Shown: positions 37,248-45,685 of the stretch, piece by piece
How the letters are laid out: each line of letters opens with the position of its first letter
How positions within the stretch are numbered: position 1 is the first letter of the stretch
Assembly: GCA_947447525.1 (NCBI GenBank)
Contig: CANFJL010000004.1
Coordinates: 124,001-188,000, forward strand
Source: Flavobacteriales bacterium
GTDB taxonomy: Bacteria; Bacteroidota; Bacteroidia; Flavobacteriales_D; Crocinitomicaceae
Length of the DNA stretch: 64,000 nucleotides
Direction of reading: 5' to 3'
Translations under genes and position numbers: made by a program
Notes under the pieces: generated by a model
Told to the model about the DNA's origin: nothing
The model's input: the letters and a program-made list of their open reading frames with translations, nothing else
Database searches by the model: none

Positions 37248-37627
37248 AAAAAACCAATTCAATTCGCATCGATGAAGCATTAATCAGCTTGCGGCCAATG
37301 ATCAAAATAGAACAGGATGATAAAAAACCATTGGAATTGTTCCAAAATGATGTCTTGCGACCTGTTCTAAAATATCAACATGAATTGATGGAATTAGAGA
37401 TGTTAAACAATCCAATATTTAAGCATCTTAAGTCTAAACGACTTAATCCAACTGCCCACCGGACTGCCTTACAAAAATTAGTGCAAACGCCAGAACTTAA
37501 ATTCAGATGCCTTGGATTAATTTTAGGCATGTTGTGTAATAAAGAATACCAATTCTATTTAGAACACAAAACAGAATTAAATAAGCGCATTTCTGCAATG
37601 ATCGTAGATCGAATTGTAAGTATTTAA
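37244..37627 (+). CDS. conserved-looking protein of unknown function
   Basis: This 127-residue, mainly helical, basic protein has no signal peptide. I recognise no motif; characteristic segments are ELFQNDVLRPVLKYQHELM and FRCLGLILGMLCNKEYQFYL. I recall similarly sized Bacteroidota proteins with QNxxLRPILKxQHEL that are sometimes labelled glyoxalase without basis; this may be one. Start overlaps the DEAD-like stop by 4 bp, so the two are coupled. It ends exactly against the stop of the converging hpf gene. Confidence 0.7.
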   Translation: MKKTNSIRIDEALISLRPMIKIEQDDKKPLELFQNDVLRPVLKYQHELMELEMLNNPIFKHLKSKRLNPTAHRTALQKLVQTPELKFRCLGLILGMLCNKEYQFYLEHKTELNKRISAMIVDRIVSI

Positions 37628-37915
37628 TTACTTTTCTTTATCCTTAATCAATTGTTTTTTTAACGCATCAATGGCCTCATTGGTCGCTTCTTCGAAACTA
37701 GGGCAATTCTTTTTTACGAACAATTCTTTCCCTGGAATATGTAATTTGATTTCCACAAACTTATTGGCGTGATCCTCATCTTTTTCCACCTTTAAAAAAA
37801 CTTCACTACTCGTAATATGTTGATGGAATAAATTAAGTTTCTCTAATTTTTCATGAACAAAAGTCATTAGATCTTGGTCGGCCTTGAAATGAACCGTGTG
37901 AATTTGAATTTCCAT
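37628..37915 (-). CDS. hpf: ribosome hibernation promoting factor, short HPF/RaiA family
   Basis: This 95-residue protein has the HPF/RaiA beta-alpha-beta-beta-beta-alpha pattern: IQIHTVHFKADQDLMTFVHEKLEKLN, a central EVFLKVEKDEDHANKFVEIKLHIPG, and FVKKNCPSFEEATNEAIDALKKQLIK. It binds the small subunit and silences ribosomes in stationary phase. It lies 4 bp downstream of xerC, in the order rpsU-xerC-hpf, which is common in Bacteroidota. Confidence 0.9.
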   Translation of the reverse strand: MEIQIHTVHFKADQDLMTFVHEKLEKLNLFHQHITSSEVFLKVEKDEDHANKFVEIKLHIPGKELFVKKNCPSFEEATNEAIDALKKQLIKDKEK

Positions 37916-37919
37916 ACTA

Positions 37920-38795
37920 TTAAGAATTTGTACCTCTAGGGTGTGCTTGTAAATATACTTTATTTAATTGGGCGAAGGAGTTGTGTGTATAGACTTGTGT
38001 TGCTGCTAAACTTGCATGACCTAATAGATCCTTTAAGGTTTCCAATCCAGCACCTCTATTCAACATATGCGTTGCAAAGGTATGTCTTAGCACATGCGGA
38101 CTTTTTTTATCTAATTGGGTGGCAGTACCCAAATAAGCGACGATTTTTCGGTAAACAAAATTTGGATATAATTGATTTCCATTGGAAAGAACGAATAAAT
38201 ATTTTGTTCTTCCACAGGTTGCATTTCTAATAGATCTATACGCCTCAATCTTTTCAAATAAAAGAGAATTGATTGGAATAATCCGTTCTTTATTGCGCTT
38301 CCCTAATACTTTTATTGCTCCAGGTTGTGTATCACTATCCAAAAGATGGATCAATTCACTTAAACGAATGCCCGTTTGATAAAAAATCTCTACCATTAAA
38401 GCATCTCGTTGCCCATCAAAATCAGCACTAAAATAATGACCCAGATGTTCTGTACTCATTTCGGATTCTTTAGCAAAAGAAGGCAAGCGCTTCTCACTTT
38501 TTGGACCTTTAAGTTTGTTTAATGGATTATGGGAAACTAGACCCTCCTTTCTTAACCACTTATACCAACTTCTTAAGCTTGCTAATTTGCGATTGACGCT
38601 TTTATTGGCAACGCCTTTTTCAATAAGTTCTACGATCCAAGATCGGATAAAAGACGAACTCAAACTAGAAAATTCTTGAATAGATTGTATTTCAGCAAAT
38701 TCGATGAATTGCTTTAAGTCATTTTCGTAAGCAATTAAAGTATGCTCCGAATAGCGTTTTTCAAAATGAAGATAATCGATGAAATTAGTAAGCAT
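37920..38795 (-). CDS. xerC: tyrosine recombinase XerC/XerD type
   Basis: This 291-residue recombinase resolves chromosome dimers. The N-terminal SAM-like DNA-binding domain (FIDYLHFEKRYSEHTLIAYENDL) precedes the catalytic domain with Arg in TGIRLSELIHLL, HVLRHTFATHML (HxxR), LGHASL and the nucleophile Tyr in VYTH. Xer family members in Bacteroidota are often annotated interchangeably as XerC or XerD. Its ATG directly follows the T-run of the rpsU terminator, so expression must come by read-through. No att site, integrase partner or mobile element is adjacent. Confidence 0.92.
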   Translation of the reverse strand: MLTNFIDYLHFEKRYSEHTLIAYENDLKQFIEFAEIQSIQEFSSLSSSFIRSWIVELIEKGVANKSVNRKLASLRSWYKWLRKEGLVSHNPLNKLKGPKSEKRLPSFAKESEMSTEHLGHYFSADFDGQRDALMVEIFYQTGIRLSELIHLLDSDTQPGAIKVLGKRNKERIIPINSLLFEKIEAYRSIRNATCGRTKYLFVLSNGNQLYPNFVYRKIVAYLGTATQLDKKSPHVLRHTFATHMLNRGAGLETLKDLLGHASLAATQVYTHNSFAQLNKVYLQAHPRGTNS

Positions 38796-38820
38796 AAAAA
38801 AAGGAGCTAATGCTCCTTTA
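38795..38820 (-). terminator. terminator between rpsU and xerC
   Basis: Minus-strand hairpin AAAGGAGC-ATTA-GCTCCTTT with a T-run that runs into the xerC ATG. It could act as an attenuator setting a high rpsU and low xerC-hpf level. Confidence 0.75.
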
Positions 38821-38840
38821 ACGCTATTAAAATATATTAG

Positions 38841-39032
38841 TTACATTTCTGCAGACTGCATTCTTTGTTTGTAAGCAGCACGAATTACTTCCTGACGACG
38901 AGAAATTGAAGGTTTTTCAAATTCTTTTCTAGCTCGAAGTTGCTTCATCATATTAGTTTTTTCGAATTTCTTCTTATACTTCTTTAATGCTCTTTCGATG
39001 TTTTCGCCTTCTTTGATTGGAATAATTAACAT
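38841..39032 (-). CDS. rpsU: 30S ribosomal protein S21
   Basis: This 63-residue basic protein matches S21 throughout: MLIIPIKEGENIERALKKYKKKF, then the Arg/Lys-rich RARKEFEKPSISRRQEVIRAAYKQ. S21 sits on the 30S platform near the 3' end of 16S rRNA. A strong promoter match lies directly upstream, and a hairpin terminator follows within 25 bp. Confidence 0.95.
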   Translation of the reverse strand: MLIIPIKEGENIERALKKYKKKFEKTNMMKQLRARKEFEKPSISRRQEVIRAAYKQRMQSAEM

Positions 39033-39065
39033 ATCTACTTAATTTTTATAATAAACTTTGGGTGG

Positions 39066-39095
39066 CAAAGATACACCAAAATCAATAATTTGCAA
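39066..39095 (-). promoter_or_regulatory. predicted rpsU promoter
   Basis: On the minus strand: TTG (39095-39093), 19 bp spacer, TATCTTTG (39073-39066), about 33 bp upstream of the rpsU start. One of the best matches to the Bacteroidota consensus in the window. Confidence 0.7.
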
Positions 39096-39098
39096 CTT

Positions 39099-40238
39099 TT
39101 ATTTTAAAATTTCTCGAGAAATTACCACCTTTTGTATTTCTGAGGTTCCTTCTCCAATAGTCATTAGTTTGGCATCGCGCAAATATTTTTCTGCAGGGTA
39201 TTCTTTGGTGTAACCATAGCCCCCCATTATTTGCACCGCTTCATTACCACATTTGACCGCAACTTCCGAAGCATAATACTTTGCGAATGCTCCCTCTTTG
39301 GTCATTGGCAACTTGTTATTTTTCAAATAGGCAGCCTGAAATGTCAATAATTCAGCAGCATCTACAGAAGTCGCCATATCGGCAAGCTTGAATGCTATTG
39401 CTTGAAATTGACTAATTGCATGGCCAAACTGTTCTCTTTCTTTTGAATATTTAATGGAAGCTTCTAAGGCACCCCTTGCTATACCACAACTTAAAGAGGC
39501 AATTGAAATTCTACCTCCATCAAGAATCTGCATGGCTTGTTTAAACCCTGAACCAACTTCTCCAATAACTTGGTCGGAAGATACACGGACATTATCAAAA
39601 ATCATTTCTGCAGTTTCACTTGCTCTTACGCCAAGTTTATCTTTTATTTTCACCGCGGATAATCCAGGAGTTCCTTTTTCAATGATAAAGGCTGTAATTC
39701 CATTACTGTCTAATAACTCACCTGTTCTCACCAATACCACAGCAACATCACCAGATAAACCATGAGTAATCCAATTTTTTGATCCGTTAATGATCCAATC
39801 GTTACCCTCTTTTACCGCAGTTGTTTGCATGCGCATGGCATCAGATCCTGTATTGGCTTCTGTTAAAGCCCAAGCTGCAATCCATTCTCCTGTTGCAAGT
39901 TTTGGTAAATATTTTTTCTTTTGAGCTTCAGATCCATGATAATAAATATGTCCAGTTCCTAAAGAATTATGAGCTGCTACACTTAAGCCCAGTCCTCCGC
40001 AAACTTTCCCTATTTCCATAACAGCAGTTGCGTATTCATCATAAGTAAATCCAGCCCCACCATATTCTTCAGGTATAAAAATACCCAAGAGGCCTAAATC
40101 ACCTAATTTTTTCATGGTGTCAATTGGAAAATATTCATCATCATCCCATTGTTTCATGAAAGGTTTAATTTCTTTTTCAGCAAAATCACGCAGCATTTGA
40201 GCAATCATTATTTGATTTTCACTTTGAATAAAGTCCAT
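39099..40238 (-). CDS. acyl-CoA dehydrogenase
   Basis: This 379-residue FAD flavoprotein oxidises acyl-CoA thioesters (beta-oxidation or branched-chain catabolism). Family marks: WALTEANTGSDAMRMQTTAV and GSKNWITHG (FAD loop), GVRASETAEMIFDNVRV, the FAD-binding IQIMGGYGYTKEYPAEKYLRDAK, and the C-terminal TIGEGTSEIQKVVISREIL. The length is standard and a catalytic Glu appears in EYPAE, as in short-chain types. Its start directly abuts the apt stop, so both share a transcript. Chain length specificity cannot be read here. Confidence 0.93.
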   Translation of the reverse strand: MDFIQSENQIMIAQMLRDFAEKEIKPFMKQWDDDEYFPIDTMKKLGDLGLLGIFIPEEYGGAGFTYDEYATAVMEIGKVCGGLGLSVAAHNSLGTGHIYYHGSEAQKKKYLPKLATGEWIAAWALTEANTGSDAMRMQTTAVKEGNDWIINGSKNWITHGLSGDVAVVLVRTGELLDSNGITAFIIEKGTPGLSAVKIKDKLGVRASETAEMIFDNVRVSSDQVIGEVGSGFKQAMQILDGGRISIASLSCGIARGALEASIKYSKEREQFGHAISQFQAIAFKLADMATSVDAAELLTFQAAYLKNNKLPMTKEGAFAKYYASEVAVKCGNEAVQIMGGYGYTKEYPAEKYLRDAKLMTIGEGTSEIQKVVISREILK

Positions 40239-40769
40239 TTAGTAATTTATTAATGTTTGAATATTAGAAGAATGAGTCATGAGTTTTTCTCGACCATTTA
40301 AAAAGTCTAAACCCACCAAAAAATCAAATCCAACCACCTCTCCGCCACATTTTTTAATTAATTGAGCTGCTGCATCAGCGGACCCACCGGTGGCAAGTAA
40401 ATCATCATGAATTAATATTCGATCTCCTTTTTTTAGGGCGTCTTCATGAATTTCAATAACAGCACTTCCATATTCTAAATCATAAGAATGTGCAATTTTG
40501 TTGTAAGGTAATTTCCCTTCTTTTCTTATTAAAATAAAAGGAATTCCTAAACGCATCGCCAAAGGATAACCAAATAAAAATCCTCGACTTTCAATACCTG
40601 CAATGGCAGAGATGTTCTTGTTTTGGTAATTTAGAACCAATTGATCTAATAAATCGTTGGATAAACTAGCATCTAACATGATGGGACTAATATCCTTAAA
40701 GATAATTCCGGGTTTTGGAAAATCTTTAACATCCCTAATACTTGCATTTAGTCTTTCTGTCAATGTCAT
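40239..40769 (-). CDS. apt: adenine phosphoribosyltransferase
   Basis: Apt salvages adenine to AMP with PRPP. The 176 residues have the standard features: IRDVKDFPKPGIIFKDISPIM near the N-terminus, AGIESRGFLFGYPLA, RKEGKLPYNKI (flexible loop), LEYGSAVIEIHEDAL and the PRPP loop ILIHDDLLATGGSA. It lies 1 bp after the HhH gene and abuts the acyl-CoA dehydrogenase. Confidence 0.96.
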   Translation of the reverse strand: MTLTERLNASIRDVKDFPKPGIIFKDISPIMLDASLSNDLLDQLVLNYQNKNISAIAGIESRGFLFGYPLAMRLGIPFILIRKEGKLPYNKIAHSYDLEYGSAVIEIHEDALKKGDRILIHDDLLATGGSADAAAQLIKKCGGEVVGFDFLVGLDFLNGREKLMTHSSNIQTLINY

Positions 40770-40770
40770 A

Positions 40771-41631
40771 TCACAAAGATAGGTAAGGCAATAGTTTTAA
40801 AAAAGTATTTTCATCGATTAAATGAGATTCTAATATTTCGTTAACATTTCTATAGAATTTTTTTTGTTCTCTCATTTTTACAATAGAGTTGGCTTGACTC
40901 CAATCAAGATAAGGATGTGCTTGCAATTCAAGGGCAGTTACCGTATTAATATTTATCTTCCTGCAAAAAGACGGATCAATAATGCAATTATTTTCAATGA
41001 TGGCAACTACTTCAGGAGTCATTTTATAGACTTCTAAAAGTTGATTTTTGTCAACAAATCCGCCTAAAGCATCACGATATTTTAGGATCATTTTCGCATA
41101 AAAGGGTCCAATTCCTTTAATTTGCTCTAAATCCGTCGACACAGCAGTATTGAGAAGTAGAGACTTTAAAGCTATCTGTTTTTCTAGTTTCACCTCGTAG
41201 GGTTTATTTTCTTTAGTAGGATAGAAAGTCGAATCCTTTATAAGTTCGTAAAGGGCAGGGGGAATAACAAAAATCTTTTTAAGATCATCATTGGAATACA
41301 AACCTCTTTTTGTAAAATTCATTACTACTGCTACTTGTTTTAAGGATAAACCTAAGGCAGACCAATCTGCTTCTAAATAATTGTTGGGGTCAAATCTTTT
41401 TGGAGCAGTTTTGTAGGTCTTTCTTTTGTAATGACTTTTGTATTTATAAGCGTATTTCGCTTGTCTTTTTTGTAAGAGTTCCACTTGAGTTCTAGTAATT
41501 ACTAGATGTAATGGTGCATTAAAATAGGACAAGAATCTTGGTGTAAAAACGATGATAAGGGAAATAATGAGGAGTGCCGCCACCCCTTTTTTATTTTTCG
41601 GGGAAACATAGTAAGGGTCTTCAAAGGGCAT
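40771..41631 (-). CDS. membrane-anchored helix-hairpin-helix (ComEA-like) protein
   Basis: This 286-residue protein has an N-terminal membrane anchor (GVAALLIISLIIVFTPRFLSYF), a basic linker rich in Lys/Tyr (QAKYAYKYKSHYKRKTY), and at least two HhH regions: DLEQIKGIGPFYAKMILKYRDALGGF (about 165-200) and INTVTALELQAHPYLDWSQANSIVKMR. This resembles ComEA-type DNA-binding modules, but the middle part is unusual. A role in DNA uptake or binding is inferred from the fold. It lies 1 bp upstream of apt. Confidence 0.83.
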   Translation of the reverse strand: MPFEDPYYVSPKNKKGVAALLIISLIIVFTPRFLSYFNAPLHLVITRTQVELLQKRQAKYAYKYKSHYKRKTYKTAPKRFDPNNYLEADWSALGLSLKQVAVVMNFTKRGLYSNDDLKKIFVIPPALYELIKDSTFYPTKENKPYEVKLEKQIALKSLLLNTAVSTDLEQIKGIGPFYAKMILKYRDALGGFVDKNQLLEVYKMTPEVVAIIENNCIIDPSFCRKININTVTALELQAHPYLDWSQANSIVKMREQKKFYRNVNEILESHLIDENTFLKLLPYLSL

Positions 41632-41642
41632 AGGGTAAAATA

Positions 41643-41674
41643 AAGAAGGGCTTAACGATCGTCAAGCCCTTCTT
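41643..41674 (-). terminator. terminator after the amino-acid permease gene
   Basis: Long stem AAGAAGGGCTT / AAGCCCTTCTT around a 10-base loop between the permease stop (41698) and the HhH start (41631), with T-rich sequence on the minus strand. Confidence 0.75.
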
Positions 41675-41697
41675 ATTTTATATTTCTACACGAGATA

Positions 41698-43296
41698 TTA
41701 AAGTTTATCTTGATCTTGTTTTCTCAACTTACTGTGATGCTTACTGTAACCAAAATATATTAAGAGGCCAACTAACATCCAAACACCAGCTACTGTTAGT
41801 GTAGTTAAATCTAAGGCAACAATCATTGCCAAACAAATAAGTATTCCTAAAATTGGAACTAAGGGAACGAAAGGAGTTTTAAAGGGTCTTTCTAAATCTG
41901 GAAAATTTTTGCGCATCATAATGATACCTGCACACACAATTACGAAGGCAAACAAAGTTCCAAAGGAGGTAAGGTTTCCTGCCACACTTCCTGGGATAAA
42001 CGCTGCAAAACCGCCTACCATTACAAGTAAAAGTAGATTTGACTTGTATGGAGTTTTAAATTTTGGATGTAATTGGGAAAATAACTTAGGGATTAATCCA
42101 TCATTTGACATAGAATAGAATACCCTTGTTTGTCCCATTAACATAACGAGTATCACAGAAGAAAACCCTGCTAATATAGCAATCGTAATACTAGTTGCTA
42201 ACCAAGAATAACCTGGCATATATGTATTGACCGCATAGGCAACGGAGGCTTCTTTTCCAGCCGTAGCATATTCTCGCCAATGCGCTACACCTGTTAATAC
42301 GTGTGCGAATAAAATATATAAAATCGTACAAACAATTAAGGAACCTAATATACCAATGGGCATATCTCTTTTTGGATTTTTCGCTTCTTGTGCTGCTGTT
42401 GAAACAGCATCAAAACCAATAAATGCAAAGAAAACGATCGCTGCACCTCCTAATACTCCACCCCAGCCCCATTTAAAAATACCTTCATGACCAATTTCAC
42501 TCTTTTCAATTAAATAAGGAATGTGGTTTTCTGGTTTAATATAGTTCCAACCAATAAAAATAAATATTAAAACAATCGCAACTTTGATAAATACCATAAT
42601 ACCATTTATGAAGGCAGATTCTTTTGTGCCTTTAATTAGAATTAAGGTAAGCGCACCCAAAATTGACAATGCAGGTAGGTTTAAATAGCCATTGGTAGTT
42701 ATAGACATATCTTTTATATCAGCTCCAACTTTTTTCAATTGCGCATCACTCAAAATTAAAATATTGTTTTTTGCAGTCTTTGCCAAATTTGGAAAATTTT
42801 CTGCTAATGCCGCAATTGCTTTTTGTCCTCTCAGTTGATTTAAATGTTCAAATGGCGAATGACACCATTCGTAGGCTATAGCGCCCCCTAATAAGTTATT
42901 TAAATATTCACTCCAGGCAATAGAGACTGTTGCAGCTCCCAAAGCATATTCCATAACCAATGACCATCCAATTATCCAAGCTACAACTTCGCCTAGAGTA
43001 GCATAGGAGTAGGTATAAGCACTACCCGCAATTGGAATGGTAGAAGCAAATTCAGCATAGCACAATCCTGCAAAAGCACATCCAATTGCTGCAATTGCAA
43101 ATGAAAAAGTTACTCCAGAACCTGCTGCTTCTGTTGCAGCCTTGGCTGTGTTCACGAATAATCCAGCGCCAATAATAGCTCCAATCCCGAGAGCAATTAA
43201 GGACCACATGCCTAATGTTTTTTTCAATCCATGCTCGTTGGCATGCGCCTCTGCTAATAAATGTGGGATAGATTTTTTACTAAGTAGTTTTTTCAT
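41698..43296 (-). CDS. APC family amino acid permease (CAT-like)
   Basis: This 532-residue inner-membrane transporter has about 12 membrane segments. The N-terminal GIGAIIGAGLFVNTAKAATEAAG matches the substrate-binding first helix of APC transporters, and GFDAVSTAAQEAKNPKRDMPIGILGS is the conserved loop. LIPKLFSQLHPKFKTPYKSN and the closing helices fit the cationic amino acid transporter branch. An insert of about 100 residues follows the fourth helix (FEHLNQLRGQKAIAALAENFP). Substrate not determined; it appears monocistronic, with a terminator behind. Confidence 0.9.
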   Translation of the reverse strand: MKKLLSKKSIPHLLAEAHANEHGLKKTLGMWSLIALGIGAIIGAGLFVNTAKAATEAAGSGVTFSFAIAAIGCAFAGLCYAEFASTIPIAGSAYTYSYATLGEVVAWIIGWSLVMEYALGAATVSIAWSEYLNNLLGGAIAYEWCHSPFEHLNQLRGQKAIAALAENFPNLAKTAKNNILILSDAQLKKVGADIKDMSITTNGYLNLPALSILGALTLILIKGTKESAFINGIMVFIKVAIVLIFIFIGWNYIKPENHIPYLIEKSEIGHEGIFKWGWGGVLGGAAIVFFAFIGFDAVSTAAQEAKNPKRDMPIGILGSLIVCTILYILFAHVLTGVAHWREYATAGKEASVAYAVNTYMPGYSWLATSITIAILAGFSSVILVMLMGQTRVFYSMSNDGLIPKLFSQLHPKFKTPYKSNLLLLVMVGGFAAFIPGSVAGNLTSFGTLFAFVIVCAGIIMMRKNFPDLERPFKTPFVPLVPILGILICLAMIVALDLTTLTVAGVWMLVGLLIYFGYSKHHSKLRKQDQDKL

Positions 43297-43394
43297 AGTT
43301 TAATCGCGTTTATCGAATTATTCAATCGATTTATTTATTTTAATAATTTTTATTTAAGTCTTAAAGATATTATTTTTTAGGTAATTGGAGTCTA

Positions 43395-44288
43395 TTATTT
43401 TAATAGATCCAATGTCTCCTCGATAGTTTTTGGAGCATAACCCAATTCAAGGCTTGATTTATTTAGATTTAATCCAGTTCTTGGAGGCCTTTGTGCTGCT
43501 TGATTTAATAGCTTACTATTACTGCGTTGGATTAATGCTGCATCAAATTTATAAAAACGCGCAATACGACACACAATTTCATAAATTGACATGGTCTCAG
43601 GTCCACAGGCATTATAAACGCCAAGTTTGTTCAATTCACATATTCGGATGCAGGCCCATGCTAAATCTTCCGCCCAAGTTGGTGCTCTAAATTGGTCATC
43701 AATTACCGAAATTTTCTCTCCTTTCTTCAAGGAATCTTTAGCCCAGCTAATCAAATTAGATCTACTTAAGTTCTCTCCGTCTCCATAAACGATAATAGTT
43801 CTGACGATGGACCAATTGGAATAACTGCCTTTATGCAAAAGTAATTCCGCTTCCCATTTTGAATGTGCATAATGACTTAATGGATTGGCGGCATCTGTTT
43901 CTAAATAGTTGCCTTTTAAACCATCAAATATAAAGTCTGTGGAAAGCAAGAGAAAATGAGCGTCGATGCTAATAGAAGCATCTAATAATAATTTTGTTGC
44001 TTTTACATTTACGGCATAACACAGCTCTGGATCTTGCTCACAATAGTCTACATTCGTTATTGCTGCAGTATGAATCACATGACTGGGTTGGTAGGAACTA
44101 AAAATGCTTTCAATGTCTTCTTTTACCTCTATGTCGAGACTTCGATAGTTCGTTTCTTTGCAGGAGGTGTTTCTGTTCTCCCCTTTAGAGGTAGCTAAAA
44201 AATCAATTTGCTTGGCAATAAGTTGCTTAACAATCTTTTGACCCAACAATCCATTACTTCCGGTAATTAATATTCTTATATTTCCCAA
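43395..44288 (-). CDS. RmlD-like sugar nucleotide reductase (SDR family)
   Basis: This 297-residue Rossmann-fold reductase has the NAD-binding TGSNGLLGQKIVKQL, HVIHTAAITNVDYCEQD and the active-site pair YAHSKWEAE. The RmlD-specific middle part (LLLSTDFIFDGLKGNYLETD) points to dTDP-4-dehydrorhamnose reductase type, although no rmlABC genes are near. It may instead modify another sugar nucleotide. Start overlaps the pspC-like stop by 13 bp. Confidence 0.85.
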   Translation of the reverse strand: MGNIRILITGSNGLLGQKIVKQLIAKQIDFLATSKGENRNTSCKETNYRSLDIEVKEDIESIFSSYQPSHVIHTAAITNVDYCEQDPELCYAVNVKATKLLLDASISIDAHFLLLSTDFIFDGLKGNYLETDAANPLSHYAHSKWEAELLLHKGSYSNWSIVRTIIVYGDGENLSRSNLISWAKDSLKKGEKISVIDDQFRAPTWAEDLAWACIRICELNKLGVYNACGPETMSIYEIVCRIARFYKFDAALIQRSNSKLLNQAAQRPPRTGLNLNKSSLELGYAPKTIEETLDLLK

Positions 44289-44515
44289 ATTGATGTTTTT
44301 CGCTTTTGTTGTAATTTGAAATAATGTTTATGTTCTAAGATCCAAGCCATAATGAGGTAGACTAAAATAGGTGAACCTAATGCCACAAATGAAAAGTAGA
44401 TAAAACCTAACTTAACTTTATAGGTACTTATTCCCAATTTTCGAGCCCACCATCCACAAACCCCATAAGATTGCATTTCAAAGAAAAAAATAATCTTCTG
44501 TAAGAATCGCCTCAT
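44276..44515 (-). CDS. PspC domain protein
   Basis: This 79-residue protein carries a PspC-type domain: GVCGWWARKLGISTYKVKLGFIYFSFVALGSPILVYLIMAWIL, with one clear membrane helix. PspC proteins help sense envelope stress, but small Bacteroidota versions are uncharacterised. It overlaps DUF2851 by 4 bp and the reductase by 13 bp, so the three genes are coupled. Confidence 0.82.
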   Translation of the reverse strand: MRRFLQKIIFFFEMQSYGVCGWWARKLGISTYKVKLGFIYFSFVALGSPILVYLIMAWILEHKHYFKLQQKRKTSIWEI

Positions 44516-45636
44516 TTTTTTAATATTTCTTTACCGAGTTCACATAGATGGCAAAGTTTCTTGCTACAAAATTGCTGATAAATTTCTAAACATGCTTGTG
44601 TATCAGCAGCATTTTTTAAACTAATATTACTTGCATTCCAGATTCGTGTTATTTTATTGTCCTCTGTATCTAAATCAGAATAAAAGTGACAAAGCTCCTT
44701 AAGTTCAATTTCTAGAAGCCCTTTTTTATCTAGTGCAAAAAGAAAAGGTATTATTGCGTTGATTTTTAAGTTGGTTTTTAAAAATTTACTTAACATGCTA
44801 TTATCAATGTGTTCAATAAATCGAAGTGCATCTTTTGTTTTGAGCAGTTCATCTATGGCATTCTTAAAATCCAAGGCATAAAATGCAGTAAATAGTTTTT
44901 TAACCTTGTCGTTGCAATTATAAGCCTTTCTAAGGCCTTTTTTCTTCCAAGGCAATCGATTTTCAAGATGAGCGATCCAATGATAAAGAAGCGCTTGTTC
45001 TGATGGGTTTTGTGTGTATTTGTTATAATAGTCAAGTGCAAAGTTTGAAAGCGTATCCCCATTAATCGAACCACCCATAGTTTTAGCGAAAAGTAATAAT
45101 AGAAGTTCTTCTAGACTTTTATAGGATTCAATTTCTATTAGATGATATTTTCGCTCTAATCTCTTGGATAGATAATCTTTAGCGTGTTGAATAAATACAT
45201 CTTGTCCTTTTGCTTGAAGGCTATTATGACAAAACAATCCTTGATCTTTATAGTAGTTGCTGATGAAATTTTGGTGATGCACTTTATTGAGGTGCTGCGC
45301 TAGTGCAATGGTTGGAATATCACGATTGTTTTGGATGATTTTTCGATCATTTTCATGAACGAAATGTAAAATTACATTATTGTAATTCTTGTCTTTTTCA
45401 TGTTTGTGCAAATACCAATCAGATGACTTAACATGAATTTCTACTGAACCAACCCATAGTATTCCGTCTATTTTGATTTTAGCAAGGCTAAAATCTGGAC
45501 CTGCTTCACTTTCATTATATATTCCGTAATCAATAATTTGAAATTCTTGATTGTTATCCAAAAAGAGCAGATGAAAAGGAATGAGTTTCTTTTTCCACAA
45601 GTAATGTAAATAGATTTCTTTTACCCTGCCAGCCAC
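44512..45636 (-). CDS. DUF2851 family protein
   Basis: This 374-residue cytoplasmic-looking protein matches the DUF2851 family of Bacteroidota: the N-terminal EIYLHYLWKKKLIPFHLLFLDNNQEFQIIDYG, SEAGPDFSLAKIKIDGILWVGSVEIHVKSSDWYLH and NVILHFVHENDR. The EIHVKSSDW core reminds me of restriction-endonuclease-like or cytidylate-binding folds, but the function is unknown. The C-terminus has four cysteines in CSKKLCHLCELGK-like spacing that may bind a metal. It heads the DUF2851-pspC-rmlD-like unit. Confidence 0.83.
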   Translation of the reverse strand: MAGRVKEIYLHYLWKKKLIPFHLLFLDNNQEFQIIDYGIYNESEAGPDFSLAKIKIDGILWVGSVEIHVKSSDWYLHKHEKDKNYNNVILHFVHENDRKIIQNNRDIPTIALAQHLNKVHHQNFISNYYKDQGLFCHNSLQAKGQDVFIQHAKDYLSKRLERKYHLIEIESYKSLEELLLLLFAKTMGGSINGDTLSNFALDYYNKYTQNPSEQALLYHWIAHLENRLPWKKKGLRKAYNCNDKVKKLFTAFYALDFKNAIDELLKTKDALRFIEHIDNSMLSKFLKTNLKINAIIPFLFALDKKGLLEIELKELCHFYSDLDTEDNKITRIWNASNISLKNAADTQACLEIYQQFCSKKLCHLCELGKEILKK

Positions 45637-45649
45637 TATTGAAGGTACA

Positions 45650-45678
45650 AAAAAAAAGCGTTCCTAAGAACGCTTTTT
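45650..45678 (-). terminator. terminator of the PorE-like gene
   Basis: Hairpin AAAAAGCGTTC-CTAA-GAACGCTTTTT just past the stop at 45686, with a T-run on the minus strand. Confidence 0.83.
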
Positions 45679-45685
45679 ACCTTAA

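Noticed and set aside
37920-38795. xerC as integrase of a mobile element
   Set aside because: It sits in the rpsU-xerC-hpf housekeeping context with no att repeats, tRNA or phage genes nearby.
40774-40781. TATCTTTG just before apt as a promoter
   Set aside because: It lies inside the HhH coding sequence, encodes its YLSL end, and has no TTG at the right spacing.
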